A stretch of DNA of 36,869 nt, taken from a virus. The stretch spans positions 1-36,869 of the IMG/VR virus record IMGVR_UViG_3300020055_001822. One strand, written 5' to 3'. Numbering within the stretch: position 1 is the first letter of the stretch; each line of letters begins with the position of its first letter. Below, in pieces: positions 22,839-30,936 of the stretch. The notes beneath the pieces were generated by a model. It searched no databases. It worked only from the letters and a program-made list of their open reading frames with translations, and was not told the origin of the DNA. Made by a program: the position numbers and the translations under genes.

Positions 22839-24004
22839 ATAAAGCAATGTGTGTGGCTCCTTGGCTACACGTACACGTTGAACCAACTGGTGACGTTCAG
22901 TTGTGTTGTGCTAGTAATCTTAAACACGATCACAACGAAAGTATGGGAAATCTAAATACAAGCACACCTGAAGAAATTTGGAATAACGAACGTTATCGTG
23001 AAGTTCGTCGTCATATGCTACAGAACAGATTACTTGGAAAATATTGTAGTGCTTGTTATCAGCGTGAAGACGGAAGTATAAACTGGACCGAAAGACAAAG
23101 ATTAAACAAAGAATTTCCAATTGGATTTGATTTTGCAAAGCAAACTGATATCGACGGTAGTTTTAATAAAATCGACATACGTTACTTAGATATACGTTTT
23201 AATAATTTATGTAATTTAAAATGTAGAACATGTGGTCCACATTGGAGTACACAATGGGCTACTGAAATGGGGCTCGACGATACTGTACAGTATAATCGCA
23301 GTTGGCAAAAATTAATACCATATCTTGACAATTTAGAAAAAGTATATTTTGCAGGAGGTGAGCCTCTTATGCAACGTGAACACTATGACTTTTTAGAACA
23401 TTTACTTGAAAAAAATCCTAATGTACAATTACTGTATACCAGTAACTTTACTAGATTAAAACTAGGAAACAGACATGTTATGGATTATTGGTCTCAATTT
23501 AGATTAGTAGAAGCCGTTGCTAGTATTGATCATTTTGGCAAACATGCTGCTTATGTAAGAACAGGCAGTGACTATGAAAATATAAAACAAAATATTCAAG
23601 AAGTAAAGTCATACGGTATTAATACAGTACGTCCTAGTGTTACTAGTGTACTAAGTTTATATAATGTTACTCGCATTGGTGATTTTGTAAAACAACTTTG
23701 GCAAGATGACATTATTTCTGATATGCGTCAAATTGTTTTTAATATGTTGGTAAATCCTGCAAAACAAAATGCACTGATTATGCCAGAACGTGCACGTGAC
23801 CTTGCACTTGAAAACATACAACAAGGTATTGACTTTGTACAAGAAAAAGGCGACGATCCTGAGAAACTTATATCAATGCAAAAATGGATCGAACATCACT
23901 GGCAGCACGATGCCGAACTGTTTAAACAATTTGTTGAATACAACTTACATCTTGACAAGATTAGAAATACTCGGTTTGAAGATTTTTATCCTGAATTTGT
24001 ATAA
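22835..24004 (+). CDS. N-twitch radical SAM protein (rSAM-9)
   Basis: A 389-aa member, last gene of the plus-strand island. Seen: twitch C6-x12-G19-x4-C24 plus C25, C71-x2-C74, core C126-x3-C130-x2-C133 followed by C-x4-S-x2-W (CGPHWSTQW), GGEP at 174-177, ASIDH, and tail RNTRFEDFYPEF. The last 19 bases overlap the end of the convergent rSAM gene on the other strand, with no room for an intervening terminator. The ATG overlaps the SGNH-3 stop by 4 nt (ATGA), so the pair is coupled. Confidence 0.9.
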   Translation: MNKAMCVAPWLHVHVEPTGDVQLCCASNLKHDHNESMGNLNTSTPEEIWNNERYREVRRHMLQNRLLGKYCSACYQREDGSINWTERQRLNKEFPIGFDFAKQTDIDGSFNKIDIRYLDIRFNNLCNLKCRTCGPHWSTQWATEMGLDDTVQYNRSWQKLIPYLDNLEKVYFAGGEPLMQREHYDFLEHLLEKNPNVQLLYTSNFTRLKLGNRHVMDYWSQFRLVEAVASIDHFGKHAAYVRTGSDYENIKQNIQEVKSYGINTVRPSVTSVLSLYNVTRIGDFVKQLWQDDIISDMRQIVFNMLVNPAKQNALIMPERARDLALENIQQGIDFVQEKGDDPEKLISMQKWIEHHWQHDAELFKQFVEYNLHLDKIRNTRFEDFYPEFV

Positions 24005-25185
24005 CTAGAAAACTCTGTTAAAAAGTCTGTTAAATTTTGATTTCTAATTCTATCTAGGCTTTTAGTATACAGTAATGCTTTTTCCCAATCTTGTTTTTTA
24101 TCAGGGCCACCAAACATATTTTTTAATTCGTTAACTTTCCATTCCGGAAATATGTTACCTACACGAGTATGTACTGAATCTCTAATTTCTTTAGGTAGCA
24201 CTGCAGGACTTAGAATAGCAGGATCGTATACATAATTATGATGTACCCAAACACCATGTTGATTGTGAAAAAAATCATAAAACTCACCAATGGTACTATA
24301 ATTCATCCAAGATACTGTTTGTGTAATATCTAGTTCAAAGTTTTCTTCTTTAAGTCTTAAAAAGTTACGCATAACGTCTGCCCATTTTGTCGGGTATCTA
24401 ATATACTCATTGCGTTCTTCTAAGTCATCAATACTACAACTTACTTTTACATGGTCAAAGTGTTTCCATAAATTGATCATTGCTTCGTTCATATTTGTCA
24501 TGTTGATATTGTACCACAGTTTGATATCTGTTTTACCCATATCAATTAAACGCTGTAAGAACTTAAAGTGTTGTTTAATTAGAGTTGGCTCGCCGCCATT
24601 GATATAAAATGTTTTTACGTTATCACAGTGCTGTAATAAATCTTCCCAAAATTCTTCACGTTCGGGCCAGCGAAATCCAAACTTTGTATCATAGTTTGTA
24701 ATTTTAAATGGTAAATCTTTTTGCAATGCATCATAGTCATTGCGCCACTTACTACTACTAACAGGGTTACATGTACGACAAGCAACATTACAAACATTAC
24801 CCAAACGTAGTTCGACAAAATCTAGTTGCACATCTTGTATATAACCTTCAGTATCTGTTGCTTTTTTTGCTACATCTAGTGTATAATCAGGATAATTTTT
24901 TATTTCCTCTAAACGTTTCGAAGTTATTCCTTTTGCTTCTTCTGCATAGCAACGTAAACATGCTTGTGGTTTTTTACCATCTAATACTTGTAGTCGTGCT
25001 TTTCTAAACGACTCCGAATTCATAGTATCATGTACAGTATCATGATTTAAGTTGTAATATCTGTTATCGTTGTCTTTGGAACTACTTCGTGCTTCACGAT
25101 GATCGGCAATACAACAGTGCGTAACTCCGCCGTGTGGGTGTGTTGCTAGATGTTGAAATAGTAATGGACAAAATGTTTCGCTCAT
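23986..25185 (-). CDS. N-twitch radical SAM protein (rSAM-10)
   Basis: A 399-aa member. Seen: twitch C6-x12-G19-x4-C24 plus C25, C76-x2-C79, core C132-x3-C136-x2-C139 followed by C-x4-S-x2-W (CNPVSSSKW), GGEP at 197-200, CSIDD, and tail RNQNLTDFLTEF, a relaxed form of the family ending. The first motif begins CPLLFQH rather than CxxPWxH. It is coupled to rSAM-11 by an ATGA overlap and ends convergently with the plus-strand island. By eye its core is nearest to rSAM-8 (20806-21990). Confidence 0.9.
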   Translation of the reverse strand: MSETFCPLLFQHLATHPHGGVTHCCIADHREARSSSKDNDNRYYNLNHDTVHDTMNSESFRKARLQVLDGKKPQACLRCYAEEAKGITSKRLEEIKNYPDYTLDVAKKATDTEGYIQDVQLDFVELRLGNVCNVACRTCNPVSSSKWRNDYDALQKDLPFKITNYDTKFGFRWPEREEFWEDLLQHCDNVKTFYINGGEPTLIKQHFKFLQRLIDMGKTDIKLWYNINMTNMNEAMINLWKHFDHVKVSCSIDDLEERNEYIRYPTKWADVMRNFLRLKEENFELDITQTVSWMNYSTIGEFYDFFHNQHGVWVHHNYVYDPAILSPAVLPKEIRDSVHTRVGNIFPEWKVNELKNMFGGPDKKQDWEKALLYTKSLDRIRNQNLTDFLTEFSSYTNSG

Positions 25186-26429
25186 AATAAATCTCTTATA
25201 CGGTTAACTATACGACCAACCGGGCCAGGTTTTAAACAACGTAAACTAGGTATTATTTGCATTACATCTTCATTTCTAATTTTATCAATACTACTAATAT
25301 ATTCTAAAAATTTATCTTGTAGTTCTGTTTTATCTGTATCAAGGCTACGTATAAATCCTTGCATTTCTGGTAAGCACCTGCGCTGTGTATCTTCATTTTC
25401 TAAATCATAATCATCGATATATTTTTGCCAACGCTTCTGTATTTGTTTTCTTTTGTAACGTGGTAACACTTGTGCACGTAGGTATTCTGGGAATAACAGT
25501 GTATTTACATGAATACGATCCGGTTCAATTATACCTTTTTGAACCCAATGATCAAAAAAATCTGGAGCATGTTCTGCATTTAATGCACTAATAGTCGGTG
25601 TAATACCAAATTCAACATTACGAAGTTCACGAGTAATTGTTCTTGCGTTTTGTTCTATTTCTTCCCAAACAGTTCCTGTACGTACATACTCACCAACTTC
25701 TCCCATTGCATCTATGCTAGCATCAACTCGTATACGATCAAAGTGTCTCCAAAGATCGATTACATTTTTGTTCTTGTATTTGAGTTTGCTTAGATTTGTA
25801 TTGTAACTAATGTATATATCTGTTTTGCCAATGTTAATAAGATGTTCAAGAATTTTATAATGTTCATCCATAATAAGTGGTTCACCACCGGCAAAATAAA
25901 GATGTTCTACTGTGTCAATCCAACTTTCCATATCATCCCAAAGTTCGTCTAAACTGCGTTTTACTTTGAGAATACGTTTTTCTTTACCATTGCGTCTGCC
26001 TAATTTTACACTATCGTCATGCCAGTTACTGCTAAGTTCTGGCCCGCAACTTCTACATCTAAAGTTACAGATATTACTAAAACGTATATCCATGTAACCC
26101 ATAAAGATATCGTCTAAACTTCCATCTTCTTTTGTTAATGCTGTTCTTGAATTAAAATGTTCAAATTGATGATTCATATTCATACGCATACTACGAACAC
26201 CATTACTTTCATGTTCGTAACATCTACTACAACCATCAGTTGGAACATCGTTAAGTACATTTAATCTTAACTCACGCATCTTATCACTGTTCCACAATTC
26301 TTTAAAAGATTTGTTGTTTGTGTTGCCTAATTGATAATCATGTTTTGCTAAACAACATGGAAAAGTTGTACCATCTGGCCATATATGCATATGTATCCAT
26401 GGTAATATACAATAGTTTTTATTTTCCAT
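25182..26429 (-). CDS. N-twitch radical SAM protein (rSAM-11)
   Basis: A 415-aa member. Seen: twitch C7-x12-G20-x4-C25 plus C26, C67-x2-C70, core C121-x3-C125-x2-C128 followed by C-x4-S-x2-W (CGPELSSNW), GGEP at 181-184, ASIDA, and RNEDVMQIIPSL near the end, followed by about 18 extra residues with a basic stretch (GRIVNRIRDLL). Its core surroundings (YMDIRFSNICNFRC) are close to rSAM-9 (YLDIRFNNLCNLKC), its neighbour across the convergent junction. Overlaps the kinase-like gene upstream by 11 nt. Confidence 0.9.
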   Translation of the reverse strand: MENKNYCILPWIHMHIWPDGTTFPCCLAKHDYQLGNTNNKSFKELWNSDKMRELRLNVLNDVPTDGCSRCYEHESNGVRSMRMNMNHQFEHFNSRTALTKEDGSLDDIFMGYMDIRFSNICNFRCRSCGPELSSNWHDDSVKLGRRNGKEKRILKVKRSLDELWDDMESWIDTVEHLYFAGGEPLIMDEHYKILEHLINIGKTDIYISYNTNLSKLKYKNKNVIDLWRHFDRIRVDASIDAMGEVGEYVRTGTVWEEIEQNARTITRELRNVEFGITPTISALNAEHAPDFFDHWVQKGIIEPDRIHVNTLLFPEYLRAQVLPRYKRKQIQKRWQKYIDDYDLENEDTQRRCLPEMQGFIRSLDTDKTELQDKFLEYISSIDKIRNEDVMQIIPSLRCLKPGPVGRIVNRIRDLL

Positions 26430-27237
26430 AAATTTCTAAAAGCCTTTCGTGAAAGTTTTTTCTTACTTGTTCTGGATTATTGTTTAACACATACCATAAC
26501 CAAAAACGACTCACTCTTTTTAATTCCTTTGGATTGTAATCAAATATAAAATTAAACCACCTATCTGTTATACTACGACATACCTGCTCAGGCGGTTGAT
26601 ATATACCATGATCAAAATCAATTATTTCAATTTTTGGGTTTTCTACTGTAGGGTCAATAATAAAGTTACTGCATTGATTATCATTTGGATAAAACACAAA
26701 ACCGTGGTCGTCTACTTTATAATTATCTCTTACAAAATCAAAAAATAATTCCCATAGTAATTCAGCATCTTGCAAATGTTTTACATCACTGTTATCATAT
26801 ACTCCAAAAAAATCACCTTCTATTATATCTCTAACTGTTATCCCGGGTATTATATCGTAACATTCAACTCTAAATCCATTGCTCCTGAGATCTAAACTAC
26901 TTTGCATACTACGAGTATGACTAAATGTTTTATACATTTTGTGAAAATTATATCCACTAATTTTTGCATTCAGTCCGACAAATATTTTATACTTTCTTTC
27001 TCCAACAATAATACACTGATTGTATTTTGTATACTTCCAAGTAAGTGCAGTATGATCATTTTCATTTTTTTTCCAAATTGGATCCCCGTCTATAATTAAC
27101 TGTGCAATATCAATCGCAAATTCTTTTAACGAAAGATCAACATGAGTATTAATATTAACACCATGTATTGTTTGACTTAGAAACTGCAAATACTTGTGTA
27201 TAGTATCACGAAGTAGTAAACGGAGGTTGTTTTCCAT
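26419..27237 (-). CDS. Protein-kinase-like fold phosphotransferase, putative
   Basis: A 272-aa protein. Seen: NDNQCSNFIID, where D186 and N191 have the D-x4-N spacing of the kinase-like catalytic loop, and IIDFDHG with D207-F-D209 as the metal-binding DFG/DFD element 21 residues later. The residue before the Asp is Asn rather than His. A Lys in an early strand (RKYKIFVGLN) could be the nucleotide-binding Lys, but no clear glycine loop is visible. This fits the aminoglycoside/choline/lipopolysaccharide kinase branch, which phosphorylates small molecules and sugars. It overlaps both neighbours (11 and 32 nt), which ties it to the methyltransferase-like protein and rSAM-11. Confidence 0.6.
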   Translation of the reverse strand: MENNLRLLLRDTIHKYLQFLSQTIHGVNINTHVDLSLKEFAIDIAQLIIDGDPIWKKNENDHTALTWKYTKYNQCIIVGERKYKIFVGLNAKISGYNFHKMYKTFSHTRSMQSSLDLRSNGFRVECYDIIPGITVRDIIEGDFFGVYDNSDVKHLQDAELLWELFFDFVRDNYKVDDHGFVFYPNDNQCSNFIIDPTVENPKIEIIDFDHGIYQPPEQVCRSITDRWFNFIFDYNPKELKRVSRFWLWYVLNNNPEQVRKNFHERLLEIYGK

Positions 27238-29464
27238 TTAAAATTAAACCCTTTGTTTGACGCTTTAGATATTCGCTCCAAGCATAAAAACTTTGTTCTT
27301 TATATCTAAATTGATGCCAATCAAAAATATTACTATGCCAAAACCATGTAGTTGTTTCATTACTATTTTGATTTATCAATCTTGATAACAATTTACAATT
27401 ATTTACTGCATCTAGTTTGACATAAGTTTTAGGTATACTTGAATATCTTTTCAAAAAGTTTAACCAATCATATTGTGTAATTTCTAATGTATCTAAATCT
27501 TCATTAATTGCATCTCTGATGCTAGTGTGTGAACCTCCCCAAAGTGGTTGAATTCTACTATCAACTGTTTCCTTATAAACTTCAAACGCTTGATCAAAAA
27601 TACTATTATCAGTAATGCTTACTTTTGTAAGCCAGTTATCTTGCCACATTCTATAATCTACACTTTGTGGAACAACATCAACATATATAAACTGAAACTC
27701 TTTTCCAAAATAATTATCAATGTGTGCTTTGTACATACTTTTAAATCCTGCACAGACACTAACATATGTTTTAATATTTCTTTGATTACGAACAAGTTCG
27801 CCGTCTTTTTGACTGCTCAAATCTTCTGTATTTGTCAAGTACACCTGATGTTGTAGTTGTTCTAAACTAAAATCGGGTTGTAAATGGTGTACATGATTCT
27901 CACTATCTGCGTTAAAATCTGCTTTAATTTTTCTCTTGGGACGTTCTATATCAGTATATAAACAATATACTGCTCTGTTACCCATTCTTATATCCATGTC
28001 AACATTTTTCATGCTCCATGCCCAACGATCAAGTAATGGAATAAAATCTGGACTTTGATAACTTTTACTTGGACGTGGTTCAGATATAATAATACATTTT
28101 GGATTGTATTTTTCTATTAGACTTTGTACATACTCATCGGTGCTTGGTAATCCATTTTTACCAAAATAATAAAGTATGCCACTTAAAATAATACAGTCAA
28201 ACTCTCGATTATATTCAGGTAAACTTAACGCATTCGCTACTTGATAATCATGATTAGGATAGTTAGTTTGACAATATTTAATACACTCAGCATCTGTGTC
28301 TACACCAGCAATATTATAATTATAGTCTGTTAAAAACTCGTTGACCCGACTATAACCACAACCAATATCGAGAATGTTATCACAGTGATTTTCTTTAACA
28401 AAATTTGCAATTTGCTGAAAAAGAGGATTTGCACCTGTACCGTTTAGATAGTTCCATGTATAATCATCGGATTCATCTTCTTCAATATATGCTCCAGTGA
28501 CATACGGATATTGTTTCCGCAATAGTACAAATGACTTATAACTCAAAGGATCAACTAATTCTCCAAGTCGGGCTCTTCCTGGAAAATATTTATTTTCACG
28601 ATAATTAATGTATTCTTCTAATTTGTTTTCTTTGCACCAGTCATACATTGAAAGAATACTCAGATCATAGTTAAATGAAACTTGCGCTGGATCTTCATTG
28701 CGTCGGTTAAATTTAAAATTTACCATTGGACGCACATGTGTTTGTTGCTTTACTTCATTGTTTTTAATTAAGTCAATATCTGCTGTGCTAAAACAAGTTG
28801 CTAAATCTTTACCTACAGTTCCAAAGTCTAAATACAAAACTCCAGATTGATCTTCATTGCAAAATCTATAATAGTCGCTGTTAGTAAGTGGCAAATCTAA
28901 TTCTTCGTCTTTGCAATTACGTATTACTGTTAACAAACTAGGATCGTTATCTATATTCTTTTCTAATATATGAACTAACTGATTTATACTTTCGAGCCAT
29001 TGGTATAGTTGTTGATATTCATCTGGACTATTGTTTAATGCATAACTTACATCTTCAAAATATCTATGCAGTGCATTTAGTTTATCTAATTGTCTGTCAG
29101 ATATAGTTTCGTCAATATACCAATCTGTATTAATTGGATAATTTTTTCTAGCCCACGCATGATGATCGATACTTTCAATGATTTGGTTTAATTCTTTTCT
29201 ACACTCTGCATATATTTCCGGTGTAATACTTCCATACTCATTTACAAATAAACGATGTGTTGATACATTTAGATTTCTTACATTCCATGCTTGAATAAAT
29301 TTATTGGTTAATTCAGTTTCATCTAATTTAAATTTTATAATAAATCCGTCGTGCTCAACAGGCATATCAAATTTATTAAACGGTTGATAAAGCAATGATG
29401 TACTGTTATCAACCGAATGAGATTCAGACGATTTATTACCAAACTGAACTACAAAGTATTTCAT
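27206..29464 (-). CDS. Multidomain methyltransferase-like protein, 752 aa
   Basis: The largest gene in the window. Residues 1-340 are an unrecognised domain containing YLDFGTVGKDLATCF and PGRARLGELVDP. Residues about 345-515 are a class I SAM-dependent methyltransferase: motif I ILDIGCGYSRV (364-374), GVDTD ending strand 2 (387-391), and CIILSGILYYFG as motif IV. Residues about 560-735 look like a further Rossmann-type unit, with YVSVCAGFKSMY (567-578) and FIYVDVVPQ (592-600) in the places of motif I and strand 2, then WFWHSNIFDWHQF. The reaction and substrate are unknown. The CAGFKSMY strand recalls CAGWYA in the repeat-bearing protein at 10781. Coupled by ATGA to rSAM-12 upstream. Confidence 0.78.
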   Translation of the reverse strand: MKYFVVQFGNKSSESHSVDNSTSLLYQPFNKFDMPVEHDGFIIKFKLDETELTNKFIQAWNVRNLNVSTHRLFVNEYGSITPEIYAECRKELNQIIESIDHHAWARKNYPINTDWYIDETISDRQLDKLNALHRYFEDVSYALNNSPDEYQQLYQWLESINQLVHILEKNIDNDPSLLTVIRNCKDEELDLPLTNSDYYRFCNEDQSGVLYLDFGTVGKDLATCFSTADIDLIKNNEVKQQTHVRPMVNFKFNRRNEDPAQVSFNYDLSILSMYDWCKENKLEEYINYRENKYFPGRARLGELVDPLSYKSFVLLRKQYPYVTGAYIEEDESDDYTWNYLNGTGANPLFQQIANFVKENHCDNILDIGCGYSRVNEFLTDYNYNIAGVDTDAECIKYCQTNYPNHDYQVANALSLPEYNREFDCIILSGILYYFGKNGLPSTDEYVQSLIEKYNPKCIIISEPRPSKSYQSPDFIPLLDRWAWSMKNVDMDIRMGNRAVYCLYTDIERPKRKIKADFNADSENHVHHLQPDFSLEQLQHQVYLTNTEDLSSQKDGELVRNQRNIKTYVSVCAGFKSMYKAHIDNYFGKEFQFIYVDVVPQSVDYRMWQDNWLTKVSITDNSIFDQAFEVYKETVDSRIQPLWGGSHTSIRDAINEDLDTLEITQYDWLNFLKRYSSIPKTYVKLDAVNNCKLLSRLINQNSNETTTWFWHSNIFDWHQFRYKEQSFYAWSEYLKRQTKGLILNGKQPPFTTS

Positions 29465-30936
29465 GCTCCGAGTGTATCCTTTTCAGTATTCCAACCTCCT
29501 ACTTGTAGATCATCATTTACATAGTCTTCAGTCGTTGCTGGATCGCCTTGTGCATCAATACTAGGAATAATTTTATCTGAGTTATACCCTATACTGTCAT
29601 ACCATTCAACAAAACTAGGAAACGTAGCACGGAAATCTTTTCCACGGCGTTTGTCGTACTGTTCGTAAAAGTAACGGAAGTCATTGTACAGTTTAGGAGT
29701 TTCAGCAGTATTGCGATGTGGAGTTTTTACAACGTCTAAATAATCAATAAGTCGTTGTACTTGTGCAATTTCTCTAACATTTAACATATCCATTTGTGAT
29801 GGCAACCACGTTTCAATTTTTTCTTTAAACTTGTTTTTAAGTTCAACAGGAAGAATTGCTGCACTTTGGAAACTTGGAAAACGTAAAATGTTTAACGAAA
29901 GAACAGGAGCACGTTCGCCGTATTCTTTTCTTAATTCCATCATGTCGTCCATAAACTCAGTAATTGTTTCTAAACATAAACTATTAATAGTCATCATACA
30001 ATGTAGTTTTTTAATGTTTGACTGCTTTAGCAAACGCTCAATGTTGCTGCGCCATACATCATACTTAAACCCATCACGAGTATATTCATTTTGTGGGCCT
30101 GCACACTCTGCACTAGTATAGATTTCAAAGTTACGAATATTAAAAGTACTATCGATCATACGCTGAAAGTGTCGTTCATTTTCAGGAACAAGATTACTAT
30201 TAATAGCAAAACGCATATTGCTATGCGGATTTTGATCAAACCAATCAAACAGTTTCCAAATACTTTTATGCATAAGAGGTTCACCGCCAGTAACACGAAT
30301 TTCTTCTAAACTATCACTAAGTCCATTTTCCCACCATTTCCAAAAGGCTTGAATGTACGGATTATCTTCTTCGAGTTTTGTACTACGTGCAGCCCATGGT
30401 GCAGTATCAGTAAAATGCCCACGTCCGTCACTTTGTATATTCATGTACGGACCATCTTCTTTGATATCTTTAACCCATGTACTACTAAATGCAGGATTAC
30501 AATAAGAGCAAGCAAAATTACAAGCACGGTCAAATGCAATTTCTAGTGTTTTAAGATTTACATCAGCGTCCCATGGCATTTCGGCACTTGCTCTAACATC
30601 ATCATCTTTAAAAATTTCTGTTTTATAAACACGATCACTGACATTATCTCTACCAATGTCTTCAACTTTCCAGCAGTATTCGCATTCTTGCGGACGCTCA
30701 CCCTTGAGCATCATTTCACGCATTTTCTTTTTATGTTTTGTATTATGAATAGCAGTGTAGTTTTCTTTTAGTTCCTCCATTGGAATCCAATGTCCGGGAG
30801 GGTGGTGACAACTAGCAGTTTGTCCATGTCCTAACCAGATAGTAGCATTATACCATTTTGCAGCACAATAACTATCACTGATTGGATCAATCATTCTCTT
30901 TTTGTATTCTTGAAAATCTTCGTCTTGTCTTCTCAT
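29461..30936 (-). CDS. N-twitch radical SAM protein, C-H-H variant (rSAM-12)
   Basis: A 491-aa member of a distinct branch. Seen: C24-x13-G38-x4-C43, but the second Cys of the usual CC pair is His (SCHHPPGH); C85-x2-C88; core C139-x3-C143-x2-C146 followed by C-x4-S-x2-W (CNPAFSSTW); GGEP at 217-220; tail RRGKDFRATFPSF. A block NPYIQAFWKWW before GGEP is shared only with rSAM-13. Every motif residue number is identical to that of rSAM-13, so the two are clear tandem duplicates. About 40 residues follow the tail, a longer C-terminus than in siblings. Confidence 0.9.
   Translation of the reverse strand: MRRQDEDFQEYKKRMIDPISDSYCAAKWYNATIWLGHGQTASCHHPPGHWIPMEELKENYTAIHNTKHKKKMREMMLKGERPQECEYCWKVEDIGRDNVSDRVYKTEIFKDDDVRASAEMPWDADVNLKTLEIAFDRACNFACSYCNPAFSSTWVKDIKEDGPYMNIQSDGRGHFTDTAPWAARSTKLEEDNPYIQAFWKWWENGLSDSLEEIRVTGGEPLMHKSIWKLFDWFDQNPHSNMRFAINSNLVPENERHFQRMIDSTFNIRNFEIYTSAECAGPQNEYTRDGFKYDVWRSNIERLLKQSNIKKLHCMMTINSLCLETITEFMDDMMELRKEYGERAPVLSLNILRFPSFQSAAILPVELKNKFKEKIETWLPSQMDMLNVREIAQVQRLIDYLDVVKTPHRNTAETPKLYNDFRYFYEQYDKRRGKDFRATFPSFVEWYDSIGYNSDKIIPSIDAQGDPATTEDYVNDDLQVGGWNTEKDTLGA

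Noticed and set aside
24014-24034. Direct repeat TCTGTTAAA twice near the convergent junction, a possible terminator or binding site
   Set aside because: It encodes LTDF-LTEF within the rSAM-10 tail, is not an inverted repeat and has no U-tract, so protein-level similarity explains it.
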